Counted from the first letter of the stretch, positions 34,138-43,218 are shown. The stretch is 64,000 nucleotides of DNA from Poseidonocella pacifica (GCF_900111875.1 NZ_FOJU01000001.1:620001-684000), one strand, 5' to 3'. Program-made: numbers and translations. The notes: a model not told the origin generated them from the letters alone.

Positions 34138-34868
34138 CTCCAGTCGGAGAGGTTGCGCAGCGACATGACCGCCACCGCGATCATGCCCAGCACCGCCAGA
34201 ATGCCCACAAGCACCGATCCGCCGGTGAGGTTCTGTACCAGCACCCCGATCAGCGCCCAGATGACGGCCGCGCCATAAAACGGCGCGCGCTTGGTGGTGG
34301 TAAGAAAGGTGCCCGCGATCGTCACCGCGATGACCAGCGCCACCAGCGCCCAGATCACCTGACCCGCCCCGAGCCAGCCGAAACCCGCCGCCACCAGCCC
34401 GAGCGCCACGCAGGATGCCGCCGTGAGCCACCCGGCATAAAGCGCCAACGGCACTTCGCAAAGCCACGGGTTCCCACGCGGCGCGCGCGCCAGCGCCACC
34501 AGCGCCGCGCCGAGCATGATCCAGATCATCACCGTGGCCAGCGCCACCGAGACCTGCGCCACCGGTATCCACGCGGCCCCAACACCGAGCGAGACGATCA
34601 GCGGCCAGCGCATCGCGTCCCACTCCCGGTCCTGTGCCCGGCGGAGCAGCCCGAACACCGCCGAGACGCCCAGCCAGATATAGATCAGCCCCCAGATCGA
34701 AAAGGCATAGCCCGCCGGCTGTACCGGGGGATCGACCTGTGGAATGGGGAATTGATCGGGGGTGAACCCGTTGAACCCGGAGGTGAGAAGCGGGGAGCAC
34801 ATGAAGGCGAGCGTGGCCGCGACCACGAGGATCGCCTTCATGCGGGATGTGTCGGTCTTGTTGTCCAT
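34134..34868 (-). CDS. TspO/MBR-related (tryptophan-rich sensory-like) membrane protein
   Basis: This 244-aa protein has about seven membrane helices. The FSIWGLIYIWLG motif after a periplasmic segment (GFNGFTPDQFPIPQVDPPVQP) matches long TspO-related 'tryptophan-rich sensory protein' families, which are larger than the classic 160-aa TspO. Function in those is unclear; TspO itself binds porphyrins and sterols. The start ATG at 34868 begins with a short polar lead (MDNKTDTSR); an ATG ten codons later would start at the first helix. It lies downstream of serS in the same direction, 26 bases away. Confidence 0.65.
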   Translation of the reverse strand: MDNKTDTSRMKAILVVAATLAFMCSPLLTSGFNGFTPDQFPIPQVDPPVQPAGYAFSIWGLIYIWLGVSAVFGLLRRAQDREWDAMRWPLIVSLGVGAAWIPVAQVSVALATVMIWIMLGAALVALARAPRGNPWLCEVPLALYAGWLTAASCVALGLVAAGFGWLGAGQVIWALVALVIAVTIAGTFLTTTKRAPFYGAAVIWALIGVLVQNLTGGSVLVGILAVLGMIAVAVMSLRNLSDWS

Positions 34869-34894
34869 GTGCCAAATATGGCGCGCGCCGTGGC

Positions 34895-36187
34895 TCAGAC
34901 CAGAGTGCCCTCGACCGAGAGCGTCGTTTTGCCGCCAAGATAGGGGGCAAGAACCTCCGGCAGCGTGACCGACCCGTCTTCCTGCTGGCCATTCTCCAAC
35001 ACCGCGATGAGGCAGCGGCCGACCGCAAGGCCCGATCCGTTCAGCGTATGGAGGAACTGTGGCTTGCCACCATCGGCGGGCTTGAATCGCGCATTCATCC
35101 GGCGCGCCTGAAAATCGCCCGTGGTGGAGACGGAGGAAATCTCGCGATAGGTGTTCTGCCCCGGCAACCACGCTTCGATGTCATAGGTGCGCTTCGCGCC
35201 AAAACCCATGTCGCCGGTGCACAGGATCACAGTGCGATAGGGAATGCCCAGCGTCTCCAGAATCCCTTCGGCACAGCGCAGCATCCGCTTTTGCTCCGCA
35301 TCCGACTCCTCGGGTTTGGTGATGGAGACCATTTCGACCTTTTCGAACTGGTGCTGGCGCAGCATCCCGGAGGTGTCGCGCCCCGCGCTGCCCGCCTCGG
35401 AGCGGAAGCAGAGCGTGTGGCTCGTGTAGCGGCGCGGCAGATAGCTTTCGTCCACCGTATGCCCCGCGACGATATTGGTCAGCGTGACCTCGGAGGTCGG
35501 GATCAGCCACATGCCCTCGCGGGTCTGATAGCTGTCCTCGGCGAATTTCGGCAGTTGCCCGGTGCCCAGCATGGTCTCATCGCGCACCAGAACCGGCGTG
35601 TTGACCTCGGTCAGCCCGTTTTCCGTCACATGCGTATCGAGCATGAATTGCGCAAGCGCCCGGTGCAGCCGTGCGACCCCGCCGGACATCAAAACAAACC
35701 GGCTGCCCGACAGCTTGGCGGCGGTTTCAAAATCCATGCCATCCTGCACGGCGGCCAGCTCAAAGTGCTCTTTCGGGGTGAAGTCAAAGCGGCGCGGCTC
35801 CCCCCAACGGTTCACCTCGACATTGTTCGCCTCATCCGCGCCATCGGGCACGTCATCGGCGGGCAGGTTCGCGATCCGCATCAGCGCGTCGTTGAGCTTG
35901 GCGTCAAGCTCCTTGGCCTCCGTCTGCATCGCGGCGACCTCGGCCTTTTTCTCGGCGACCAGCCCGCGCAACCGTTCGAATTCCGCCTCGTCGCCGCTGG
36001 CCTTGGCCCGGCCGATTTCCTTGGAGGCGCGGTTCTGTTCGGCCTGCGCGGTTTCGGCGGCGTGGATCTTGGCCCGGCGCGCCTCGTCGAGCGCGAGCAA
36101 CTCGGCAGAGACGGGCGCATCGCCCCGACGGGCCAGGGCCGCGTCAAACGCTTCGGGTGCCTCGCGGATTGCGCGGATGTCATGCAT
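34895..36187 (-). CDS. serS: Seryl-tRNA synthetase
   Basis: This 430-aa class II aminoacyl-tRNA synthetase has an N-terminal coiled-coil arm (about residues 25-110), rich in Glu, Lys and Ala, that grips the long arm of tRNA-Ser. The catalytic domain with [21 protein letters not shown] (motif 2) and [10 protein letters not shown] (motif 3) follows. It charges tRNA-Ser with serine in the cytoplasm. The ATG at 36187 is chosen because CGAGGGA precedes it; an upstream in-frame ATG adds eight residues. An array of 11-bp repeats lies 138-194 bases upstream. Confidence 0.95.
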   Translation of the reverse strand: MHDIRAIREAPEAFDAALARRGDAPVSAELLALDEARRAKIHAAETAQAEQNRASKEIGRAKASGDEAEFERLRGLVAEKKAEVAAMQTEAKELDAKLNDALMRIANLPADDVPDGADEANNVEVNRWGEPRRFDFTPKEHFELAAVQDGMDFETAAKLSGSRFVLMSGGVARLHRALAQFMLDTHVTENGLTEVNTPVLVRDETMLGTGQLPKFAEDSYQTREGMWLIPTSEVTLTNIVAGHTVDESYLPRRYTSHTLCFRSEAGSAGRDTSGMLRQHQFEKVEMVSITKPEESDAEQKRMLRCAEGILETLGIPYRTVILCTGDMGFGAKRTYDIEAWLPGQNTYREISSVSTTGDFQARRMNARFKPADGGKPQFLHTLNGSGLAVGRCLIAVLENGQQEDGSVTLPEVLAPYLGGKTTLSVEGTLV

Positions 36188-36324
36188 GGGTCTTGTCCCT
36201 CGCTCGCTCATGAATCGACTGTCGGGGCGTTATGCCCGACTTTTTCGCCAATCGTAAGCGAGCGATGCGAAAGCCCGGCCCCCTGTTGCCCCGCTGCCGG
36301 GGCCAAATCGGGCGGCGACCCCCT

Positions 36325-36381
36325 GTATGCCGCAGGTGGCATACGGGAGTCATACCAATGTCATACAAAAGTCATACCCGC
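36325..36381. repeat. Inverted repeat plus four 11-bp repeats upstream of serS
   Basis: GTATGCC (36325-36331) and GGCATAC (36338-36344) form an exact inverted repeat. From 36338 four consecutive 11-base units follow, GGCATACGGGA, GTCATACCAAT, GTCATACAAAA, GTCATACCCGC; the heptamer core GTCATAC (GTATGAC on the other strand) recurs exactly every 11 bases. The spacing is about one helical turn, as for a cooperative protein-binding array. It lies between the methyltransferase stop and the serS start. Confidence 0.6.
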
Positions 36382-36392
36382 TTTTCAGCAGG

Positions 36393-37448
36393 TTAGCCCC
36401 GGCGGCGGCGGCGTCCGCCCGTCCGTCCGGCCCGCGCGCCTTCGGGCGCACCGGCGATCTTGTTGAATTGAATCCACGCCGCGCCATGCGGGTCGTTGTT
36501 GGTCAAAAGGTTGGCCGCGCGGATCGCCTCCATCTCCTTGCCGGGGCGATAAGACGTGCTGCCCAAACCAAAAAGCTGGCACAAGGTCTCATCATCAAGA
36601 TCCTCCGGCAGGACGATCCCCGCCGCCTCAGCCGCCGCGCGTTTCTCCGCGATCCTGGAGGGCGGAACGGGCAGGGCGCAGGGGTTCATGATCGCAGACG
36701 TCATCCCCGCCGCCATCGCCATGGGCAAGAAGGCGTTGTTGATCCCATGACGGTTCGGCAGACCAAATGACACGTTTGAGGCCCCGCAGGTCGTGTTTAC
36801 GCCCAATTCTTCGCGCAAACGGCGCACAAGGGCGAATACCTGAAGGCCCGCCGTGGCCATCGCACCGATCGGCATGACCAGCGGATCGACCACGATATCA
36901 TGGGCCGGAATACCGAAATCCGCCGCCCGCTCCACGATCCGCTTTGCAACGGCAAAGCGCACATCGGGATCTTCGGAAATGCCGGTATCGTCGTTGGAAA
37001 TCGCGACCACAGGCACGTTGTATTTCTTGACCAGCGGCAGGACATATTCCAACCGCTCCTCCTCGCCGGTCACGGAATTCACCAGCGGCCGGCCCTCAGC
37101 GGCCTCCAGCCCGGCTTCGAGCGCGGCAGGAACGGAACTGTCGATACACAGCGGCACATCCACCAATCCCTGTACCAGTTCGATGAGCGCTGTCATCAGC
37201 GGCGGTTCGGTCTCGTTGGGGTTGGGATTGGAGTTGTAGACAACCCCGGCATTCACGTCGAGCACGTTGGCCCCGGCGGCAACCTGCGCGACCGCGTCCC
37301 GCTCCACCGTGCTGTAATCCCCGGCCTCAAGCTGGGCGGCGAGCGCCTTGCGCCCCGTGGGGTTGATACGCTCTCCAATGACGCAGAACGGCTCGTCAAA
37401 GCCCAGAACGGCGGTCTTGGTCTTGGATTCCACGACAGTGCGGGTCAT
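36393..37448 (-). CDS. Methyltetrahydrofolate:corrinoid methyltransferase-like protein (pterin-binding)
   Basis: This 351-aa protein has a pterin-binding TIM barrel of the MtrH/AcsE/dihydropteroate synthase superfamily. Visible motifs: GERINPTGRKAL, LDVNAGV, CIDSSVPAALEAGL, ISNDDTGI and GASNVSFGLPNR. Such proteins exchange methyl groups between tetrahydrofolate and a corrinoid protein. The last 16 residues are a Gly/Arg tail (AGRTGGRRRRRG), odd for this family. It overlaps the HAD gene as ATGA and is the last of a four-gene operon. No corrinoid-protein gene is adjacent, so the methyl partner is unseen. Confidence 0.83.
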   Translation of the reverse strand: MTRTVVESKTKTAVLGFDEPFCVIGERINPTGRKALAAQLEAGDYSTVERDAVAQVAAGANVLDVNAGVVYNSNPNPNETEPPLMTALIELVQGLVDVPLCIDSSVPAALEAGLEAAEGRPLVNSVTGEEERLEYVLPLVKKYNVPVVAISNDDTGISEDPDVRFAVAKRIVERAADFGIPAHDIVVDPLVMPIGAMATAGLQVFALVRRLREELGVNTTCGASNVSFGLPNRHGINNAFLPMAMAAGMTSAIMNPCALPVPPSRIAEKRAAAEAAGIVLPEDLDDETLCQLFGLGSTSYRPGKEMEAIRAANLLTNNDPHGAAWIQFNKIAGAPEGARAGRTGGRRRRRG

Positions 37449-38113
37449 GCGGCTGCTCCTTTGAATTGGGTTAGGATCTCCGGCAGGGCGGGATCATCGA
37501 AATCGGAAATGACATGGTGCGCCCCGGCCTCTCGCAGCCGGTCCGGCGCAAGCGAAGAGGTAAGCCCGATCACACGGCACCCCGCGCTTCGCGCTGCACG
37601 CAAGCCCGAGGGGCTATCCTCAAAGGCAATCGCGCGATGGGGTTTGACGCCAAGTTGCTCGGCACCAATGCGGTAAGGGTCCGGATGCGGTTTGCCGCGC
37701 GGGCATTCCTCGCCGATCACGACGACCTCGAACCGGGCGCGTTCACCGATGGCGTCAAGCATGGCCTCGGCGTTGGGGCGCATGGCATTGGTCACCACGC
37801 CCATGCGCCAGCCCTCGTTCATCCGCGCCTCAAGAAAGGACTTCAGCCCCGGCATAGGCGGGTAGGGACGGGGCAGGCGGCGCCGAAATTCAGCTTCCTT
37901 TTCCTCCGACAGGCCCTGAAGATCAGGCTGATCAGGCAGGAATTCCCGAAAGAAATCAATGTTCAGACGGCCATGTACATGACGCATGTAGAATTGCTCA
38001 TCCACCTCAATGCCATACGGCGCCATCATGTCGGTGAAGACCGCCATGTGGATCGGATCAGTGTCGAGCATGGTGCCGTCGAGATCGAAGAGAAGCGCGC
38101 GATCTTCAGCCAT
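37445..38113 (-). CDS. HAD-superfamily phosphatase (subfamily IA)
   Basis: This 222-aa hydrolase has DLDGTMLDTD (motif I nucleophile Asp), TNAMRPNAE (motif II Thr), a Lys in CPRGKPHPDPY (motif III) and FEDSPSGLRAA (motif IV). It probably dephosphorylates a small phosphometabolite. The cap sits at about residues 20-85. The ATG at 38113 overlaps the reductase gene by eight bases; the stop overlaps the methyltransferase gene as ATGA. Its conserved place in this one-carbon operon suggests metabolite repair or salvage, but no substrate can be named. Confidence 0.83.
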   Translation of the reverse strand: MAEDRALLFDLDGTMLDTDPIHMAVFTDMMAPYGIEVDEQFYMRHVHGRLNIDFFREFLPDQPDLQGLSEEKEAEFRRRLPRPYPPMPGLKSFLEARMNEGWRMGVVTNAMRPNAEAMLDAIGERARFEVVVIGEECPRGKPHPDPYRIGAEQLGVKPHRAIAFEDSPSGLRAARSAGCRVIGLTSSLAPDRLREAGAHHVISDFDDPALPEILTQFKGAAA

Positions 38114-39065
38114 TGGCGGGTACTCCGTGCGGTCCGGCATGAGCCTTCGTCCACTCGGACGCGGCCCGCAGACCGCCGAGCGGAAAGACATGGACCCGGG
38201 CGATGTTGAAATCGGGATGCGCTGCCTTGTGCCGTGCAAGCGCGGCGAGGAAGTCGGTCGGCTCATAGGGCAACAACAGCTTGGAGACATCCCCCGCGCG
38301 TCGCTGAAGCACCGAGAGTGACGGTCCAACCCCGCAGGCAATGGCGAAGCGTATGAGCGTCTGGAGCTTGGCCGGCCCTGCGATCCCGATATGGATGGGC
38401 AACCCGATCCCGGCCTGCTCGACCGAGTGCGCCCAAGTTATGATCGGCTCGGGGTCGAAGGAAAACTGCGTCACGATTGCCATCTGCGCATCGGTGCGCT
38501 CCGCAAAGGCGGCTTTCCATTTGAGGGCGGTCTCGACATTGGCCGTACCGCCGTTCGGGTCGATGTCGCGATTGCCCTCCGGGTGCCCGGCCACATGCAG
38601 ACGGGTGAAACCGGCCTCGTCGAAAAGCCCCGTTTCAATCATGGCGATCGAACTGTCGAACAGTCCCGCAGGCTCCCGCGCGCCGCCCGCAAGCAGCAAT
38701 CCCTGCTCAACGCCGGCCTCTCCCTGATAGCGTGCGATCATCTCCCGCAGGGTCGCCCGGTCGGGGATGAGGCGCGCCGGGAAGTGCGGCATGGGGCGGA
38801 ACCCTTCACGCGACAGGCGCGCAGCGGTGGCGACCATGTCCTCGAACTCGGTGCCCTCGATATGGGCGATGTACACGCGGGTTCCGGTAGGAAGCAGGTC
38901 GCGGAAATCGTCGATCTTCTCCGCGGTGCGCGGCATGCATTCGATCGAGAAATCTTCGAGAAAGGCGGGCAGGTCCACATCGGACGGGGCGGCTTGCGAC
39001 CCAGACGTGCCGAGCGCGGACCGGAAGCGATCAAACAGGTTCAAGAGTTCAGGCCCGCCCGTCAT
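38106..39065 (-). CDS. Methylenetetrahydrofolate reductase-like protein
   Basis: This 319-aa protein has a flavin-type TIM barrel of the MTHFR family. It carries FSIECMPRT near the N-terminus, THLAHIEGT-like text (VYIAHIEGTEFED), FRPMPHFPARLIPD, VAGHPEGNRDI and VTQFSFDPEPIITW, which correspond to MetF folate/FAD segments. It would convert methylene- to methyl-tetrahydrofolate or run in reverse. The N-terminal extension of 30 residues is unlike MetF. It overlaps the upstream small gene by 17 bases. This is the divergent roseobacter form rather than the methionine-biosynthetic MetF. Confidence 0.83.
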   Translation of the reverse strand: MTGGPELLNLFDRFRSALGTSGSQAAPSDVDLPAFLEDFSIECMPRTAEKIDDFRDLLPTGTRVYIAHIEGTEFEDMVATAARLSREGFRPMPHFPARLIPDRATLREMIARYQGEAGVEQGLLLAGGAREPAGLFDSSIAMIETGLFDEAGFTRLHVAGHPEGNRDIDPNGGTANVETALKWKAAFAERTDAQMAIVTQFSFDPEPIITWAHSVEQAGIGLPIHIGIAGPAKLQTLIRFAIACGVGPSLSVLQRRAGDVSKLLLPYEPTDFLAALARHKAAHPDFNIARVHVFPLGGLRAASEWTKAHAGPHGVPANG

Positions 39066-39345
39066 TGTCGATCAGGCTGCGCAGGCGCTCCGCGTCGAAT
39101 TCCGCCTCCAGCCGGGCCGCCTCGGCCTCGACCACCTCGGTTGGCTCCCCATCGACCGTATAGGGTGCGCCCTTGCGCCATTCGGCAAGATAGGCGTCGG
39201 TGTCCCGCGCGCCGCCCTTCATCGCGGCCCGGTCAATCGCTTGTTCGAAACGCTCGTGCAAGGCGCGCTTGGTGCCGCGACGCCCCTTTCCAACGATCAC
39301 CTGCGCGGGGATGTCGCGCCAGTAGACGATTGTGACCTCGGGCAT
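39049..39345 (-). CDS. Small conserved 'virulence factor'-family protein of the one-carbon operon
   Basis: This 98-aa protein, MPEVTIVYWRDIPAQVIVGKG at the start, matches what is usually annotated as 'virulence factor' (Virulence_fact domain) in roseobacters; the label reflects old annotation, not demonstrated virulence. It is charged, has no signal or membrane helix, and ends in a helical segment rich in Glu and Ala. The ATG at 39345 has AAGGAG upstream. It is the first gene of the operon with the reductase, HAD and methyltransferase, so it may bind or deliver a one-carbon enzyme. The role is unknown. Confidence 0.75.
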   Translation of the reverse strand: MPEVTIVYWRDIPAQVIVGKGRRGTKRALHERFEQAIDRAAMKGGARDTDAYLAEWRKGAPYTVDGEPTEVVEAEAARLEAEFDAERLRSLIDNDGRA

Positions 39346-39509
39346 GGGGGTTCTCCTTGCTACACTCTCGCCTGCATATGCCACCCAAACGCCTTTGCGC
39401 GTTCTGTTTTCGACAGGTGTGGCGCGACGAGCGACCTCTGCTTAGAGGCTTAGCCGATCACCGGGACGGGTGCCATGGGCGGCTGCCGCAAAAATCCTCA
39501 TGACGATTA

Positions 39510-40205
39510 TCACCCCGCCGCAACGACTTCGATCCAGACGGGGCGGTGATCGGAGGCGATATGCGCAGGTCGCATGGTGTGTACCCCAAGCCCGGAAACC
39601 CGCAGCAACGAACATGTCGCAAACCGGTCCAGCGGACCCATGGGGCGGGCTGCGGGAAAGCTGCGCCCCGGGGTATGGAGGCGGAACGGCGTGCCCGCCA
39701 TGAGCGGCGTGTCGCGCCGCCATTCGTTGAAATCCCCGGCGATGACAGTGGGCATGGAGGGCAACTCGGCAAGGTGACGGGAGATCTCATGAATCTGCAG
39801 CTGACGCCATCGGCGCACCAATCCCAGATGCACGCCGACGATCCGAAGCGGTCCCGCACGCGTATCGAGCTCCGCCATGACGGCCCCGCGCGGCTCCAAT
39901 CCCGGAAGGCCAAGGCGATCTTGGCGTCGGACCGTCGTGCCGCCACGCAGGAGGATCGCATTGCCGTGCCAGCCTAGGGAAAGGTGATGCCCGCCAAACT
40001 GCACCCCGCGCCAGCCCGCCGCGCGCAGCATGTCAAAGGGCAAGGCGGAGGGCCGCGGCGCGATCCGCCGGTCCACTTCCTGCAACACGGCGATTTCCGC
40101 GCGGCTGTGCTCCAGCACGTCGAGTATACGGTCGGGTCGCCTTCGCATGTCGTGGCCGACGCATTTCTGTACGTTATAGCTCACGATGCGAAGCGGCTGG
40201 GTCAT
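39510..40205 (-). CDS. Endonuclease/exonuclease/phosphatase-family protein
   Basis: This 231-aa protein has the EEP fold. It carries IVSYNVQKCVG at the N-terminus, LQEVD with the metal-binding Glu, VVGVHLGLVRR-like text with His, AGDFNEW and a C-terminal ASDHRPVWIEV. These are the catalytic His and Asp motifs of DNase I-like phosphodiesterases. The start is the ATG at 40205, one base after the selO stop; a longer open frame upstream overlaps selO. It lies directly downstream of selO, probably on one transcript. The substrate may be a nucleic acid or a phospholipid. Confidence 0.82.
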   Translation of the reverse strand: MTQPLRIVSYNVQKCVGHDMRRRPDRILDVLEHSRAEIAVLQEVDRRIAPRPSALPFDMLRAAGWRGVQFGGHHLSLGWHGNAILLRGGTTVRRQDRLGLPGLEPRGAVMAELDTRAGPLRIVGVHLGLVRRWRQLQIHEISRHLAELPSMPTVIAGDFNEWRRDTPLMAGTPFRLHTPGRSFPAARPMGPLDRFATCSLLRVSGLGVHTMRPAHIASDHRPVWIEVVAAG

Positions 40206-40206
40206 C

Positions 40207-41625
40207 TCAGGTTCCGCAGAAGGTAGCCTCGATCTCCTCCTCGGGCGTAGGTGCGCTGGCGAGGGCAGGATCATCGGGGTCCGTGTAGGGAGATTGCAAC
40301 GCACTCATCAGCGCATGGAACGGCGCCATGTCGCCCTCGACGGCCGCTTCGATCATCGCCTCAATTCGGTGGTTGCGGGGGATCACGGCCGGGTTCGCGG
40401 CACGCATGCGCTCAATGGGGGCGTCCTCTCCCTTGATGCGCGATTGCCAAAGCTCATGCCACGCGTCGAGTGCTGCCGGGTCGGTGAACTGCTCCCGCAG
40501 GGTTCCTTCAGACAGGCTGCGGAAGGTGTTGGTGAAATCCGCGTCCTGATTGGCCATGAGGGTCAGCAAATCCGTGACCAGCCGCGCATCCCCGTCCTGC
40601 GGCTCGGCGATCCCGAGCTTTGCGCAAAACACCTGTTCCCACGCTGTTCGGATCTGGTCGGCCATTCCGTGAACTGCGCGGGTATAGCCTTCGAGGGCGC
40701 TGTCCCGGTCGTCTTCCAGCACTAGCAGTGCGGTGGCGAGTTGCGCCATGTTCCACACCAGAATGTCCGGTTGGTTCTCATAGGCATAGCGGCCGCCCCG
40801 GTCGATGGAGGAAAAGGTCCGCGCCGGGTGAAAGCCATCCATAAAGGCGCAAGGTCCATAGTCGATCGTCTCGCCTGAAATCGAGGTGTTGTCGGTGTTC
40901 ATCACCCCGTGAATGAAGCCAACACCCATCCATTTCGCCACAAGTTGAGATTGCCGCGCGATAACGGATTCGAGCAGGCCAAGCGGGCCTTCGGCCTTCG
41001 GGGCGTGGCGCGCGATGGCATAGTCGGTGAGGGCGCGAAGGCTGTCACGGTCATCCCGAGCGGCAAAATACTGGAACGTGCCCACCCGGATGTGGCTGGC
41101 GGCAACGCGGGTCAGAACAGCGCCGGGCATTGGACCCTGCTCGCGCAGAATTTGCTCGCCCGTCGCCACGGCGGCAAGGGCACGGGTGGTCGGGATCCCA
41201 AGCGCGTGCATCGCCTCGCTCACGACATATTCGCGCAAGACCGGCCCCATCCACGCGCGCCCATCCCCCATGCGGGAAAACGGCGTGCGCCCGGACCCTT
41301 TCAGTTGGATATCCCGGCGCTGTCCCGCCCGGTCGACGACCTCGCCCAGCAGAATTGCGCGCCCGTCTCCAAGCTGCGGATTGAAGGTACCGAACTGATG
41401 CCCGGCATAGACCTGTGCGATCGGTTCGGCCCCGTCAGGCACACGGTTGCCGGCGAAAATCTCCGCCATGGCATCGTCATCCGCGCGGGCTATTCCCAAC
41501 TCCTCCGCCAGACCATCGTTGAACGCCAGCAGTCTTGAGGTGGAAACCGGCGTCGGAACCGTCCGGGAAAAGAGGTTTTCCGGGAGGCGGGCGAAACTGT
41601 TGTCGAAGGGAATGTGCAGGGTCAT
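40207..41625 (-). CDS. selO: Protein adenylyltransferase SelO (YdiU family)
   Basis: This 472-aa pseudokinase-fold enzyme attaches AMP to Ser, Thr or Tyr of target proteins. Family motifs visible: [72 protein letters not shown] and [11 protein letters not shown]. The C-terminal Cys (FCGT at the end) corresponds to the redox Cys/Sec of SelO. Complete length matches bacterial homologues. It is followed one base later by the EEP gene. In E. coli SelO is linked to redox stress; here that is only a family expectation. Confidence 0.95.
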   Translation of the reverse strand: MTLHIPFDNSFARLPENLFSRTVPTPVSTSRLLAFNDGLAEELGIARADDDAMAEIFAGNRVPDGAEPIAQVYAGHQFGTFNPQLGDGRAILLGEVVDRAGQRRDIQLKGSGRTPFSRMGDGRAWMGPVLREYVVSEAMHALGIPTTRALAAVATGEQILREQGPMPGAVLTRVAASHIRVGTFQYFAARDDRDSLRALTDYAIARHAPKAEGPLGLLESVIARQSQLVAKWMGVGFIHGVMNTDNTSISGETIDYGPCAFMDGFHPARTFSSIDRGGRYAYENQPDILVWNMAQLATALLVLEDDRDSALEGYTRAVHGMADQIRTAWEQVFCAKLGIAEPQDGDARLVTDLLTLMANQDADFTNTFRSLSEGTLREQFTDPAALDAWHELWQSRIKGEDAPIERMRAANPAVIPRNHRIEAMIEAAVEGDMAPFHALMSALQSPYTDPDDPALASAPTPEEEIEATFCGT

Positions 41626-41671
41626 GCCTCTTTAGGTAGAGCGAACGGACGCACACATCAAAGGGGATCGT

Positions 41672-42124
41672 TCAACGAAGCGTGCGCGCCATGTGAATGC
41701 TGCTCTCACGTTTGCGAAATCCGCAGCGACGGTACAGTTTGAAGGCAATCTCGTTCTCGGCTTCGACATCGAGGTTCAGCGCCTTTATCCCGTTCTCACG
41801 CAAGGCCATCGCCAACGCGTTGAGCGCTTCGGTCGCCATGCCCCGGCCCCGAACCTTTTCGCGGATGAAGAGCGCGTCAACCCGGCCATCAAGCCCGCCT
41901 GCGGCAACTGACCAGCCAAAGCTGATGGACACATAGCCAACCGGCGCGCGGCGCGGGCCAATAAGCCAGATCGCGCCATGCGGGCTGCCCTCCAGCAGGG
42001 GATCGACCGCCTCTGCTTGTTCGGCGGGGTCATTGGCCTGGCCGATTTCGGCGTGAAACGCGGCCACGAGCGGAAGGAGCCGATCACGATCTTCGGCGCC
42101 AGCGAGGTGAAGGAGGCGGCTCAT
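41672..42124 (-). CDS. GNAT-family N-acetyltransferase
   Basis: This 150-aa single GNAT domain has the acetyl-CoA motif A in VDALFIREKVRGRGMATEAL and motif B in LNLDVEAENEIAFKLYRRCGF. The final FRKRESSIHMARTL is typical of aminoglycoside-6'-acetyltransferase-like GNATs. Its substrate is unknown. The ATG at 42124 overlaps the nucleoside hydrolase stop (ATGA), so the two genes are cotranscribed. An upstream in-frame extension lies inside the hydrolase gene and is not protein-like. Confidence 0.83.
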   Translation of the reverse strand: MSRLLHLAGAEDRDRLLPLVAAFHAEIGQANDPAEQAEAVDPLLEGSPHGAIWLIGPRRAPVGYVSISFGWSVAAGGLDGRVDALFIREKVRGRGMATEALNALAMALRENGIKALNLDVEAENEIAFKLYRRCGFRKRESSIHMARTLR

Positions 42125-43062
42125 AGGCGGGCCAACCTCTCTGTCAGCAGGGCAAAGAACCCTTCGGCGTCGATCTGGCCCATGAAGGTTGCGTTTGGCG
42201 CGCGATCGGTAACGCCCCACCAATCCGCCACCGTCATGCCAAGCGTAAGCTGGCTGCGGGTTTCGATCTCCACATTGATGAAGCGGCCTTCGAAAAGCTC
42301 CGGCTGGAGCAAATAGGCGATCACGCAAGGATCATGCAGCGGTGCCCCGTCGGAGCCGTATTTCTCCTTGTCGAAGCGCTCGAAGAAATCGGTCATCTCT
42401 GCCACGGCAACGCCAACGGGTGTGCCGAGCGCGCGGAAAGCGTCATTTCGGGCCGTGGTCACAAGAGCCTTGTGTGTCACGTCGAGGGGCATCACCGTGA
42501 TGGGAACACCGGCGCCAAAAACGATCTCGGCGGCTTCTGGATCGACATAGATATTGAACTCAGCCGCCGGGGTGATGTTGCCCACTTCGAAATAGGCTCC
42601 GCCCATCAAGACGATCTCCTGAATCCGGGTGGCGATGTCTGGCGCTTTCATAAGCGCCGTCGCGATGTTCGTGAGCGGGCCGAGGGGGCAGAGCGTCACG
42701 CTGCGGGCTGGCTCCCGGCGGAGCGTGTCGATGATGAACTCCACCGCACCGCGATCCTGCATCGCCATGGTCGGTTCAGGCAAATCAGGTCCATCAAGAC
42801 CCGTACGGCCATGCACGTGTTCGGCGGTGACGAGGGAGCGTTCGAGCGGGGCATCGCATCCGGCGAAAACCGGAATGTCGCGTCGATCCGCCAATTCGCA
42901 GATGATGCGGGCATTGCGCGCGGTCAACTCCAGCGGCACGTTGCCCGCCACGGCCGTGAGGCCCAGAACCTCAATCTCGTCAGGGCTGGCCAGCGCCAGC
43001 AAGATGGCAACCGCGTCGTCCTGTCCGGGATCCGTGTCGATGATGATTTTACGTGGCGCCAT
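42121..43062 (-). CDS. Inosine-uridine-type nucleoside hydrolase
   Basis: This 313-aa enzyme hydrolyses ribonucleosides to ribose and base, for purine/pyrimidine salvage. The calcium site is DTDPGQDDAV (Asp9, Asp11, Asp15, Asp16). The conserved VLMGGAYFEVGN and PAAEFNIYVDPEAA segments follow, with a His in LHDPCVIA near the active site. The ATG at 43062 lacks a strong ribosome binding site. It is followed by a GNAT gene. No nucleoside transporter genes are adjacent. Confidence 0.92.
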   Translation of the reverse strand: MAPRKIIIDTDPGQDDAVAILLALASPDEIEVLGLTAVAGNVPLELTARNARIICELADRRDIPVFAGCDAPLERSLVTAEHVHGRTGLDGPDLPEPTMAMQDRGAVEFIIDTLRREPARSVTLCPLGPLTNIATALMKAPDIATRIQEIVLMGGAYFEVGNITPAAEFNIYVDPEAAEIVFGAGVPITVMPLDVTHKALVTTARNDAFRALGTPVGVAVAEMTDFFERFDKEKYGSDGAPLHDPCVIAYLLQPELFEGRFINVEIETRSQLTLGMTVADWWGVTDRAPNATFMGQIDAEGFFALLTERLARL

Positions 43063-43168
43063 GGCGTTGCCCTTCGTGATTGGGGCCCGTGTGGCCCGCG
43101 GCCTGTCTGACAGAGGGTTGAGCGCGGCTCAAGTGGCTCTCGGCACGAACTCGCCACCGAAACGAAAA

Positions 43169-43195
43169 CGCCCCGCAGATGATCACTGCGGGGCG
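43169..43195 (-). terminator. Rho-independent terminator of the iron-binding-protein gene
   Basis: A perfect 10-bp stem (CGCCCCGCAG at 43169-43178, CTGCGGGGCG at 43186-43195) with a seven-base loop is followed on the minus strand by TTTTCGTTTCG. It lies 24 bases past the stop of the binding-protein gene and separates it from the nucleoside hydrolase gene. Confidence 0.85.
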
Positions 43196-43218
43196 CCTTT
43201 CAACTCTACTCGTTCGGC

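Noticed and set aside
38391-39335. Plus-strand open frame across the MTHFR-like gene
   Set aside because: Overlaps three minus-strand genes with clear overlaps and start sites; no recognisable protein.
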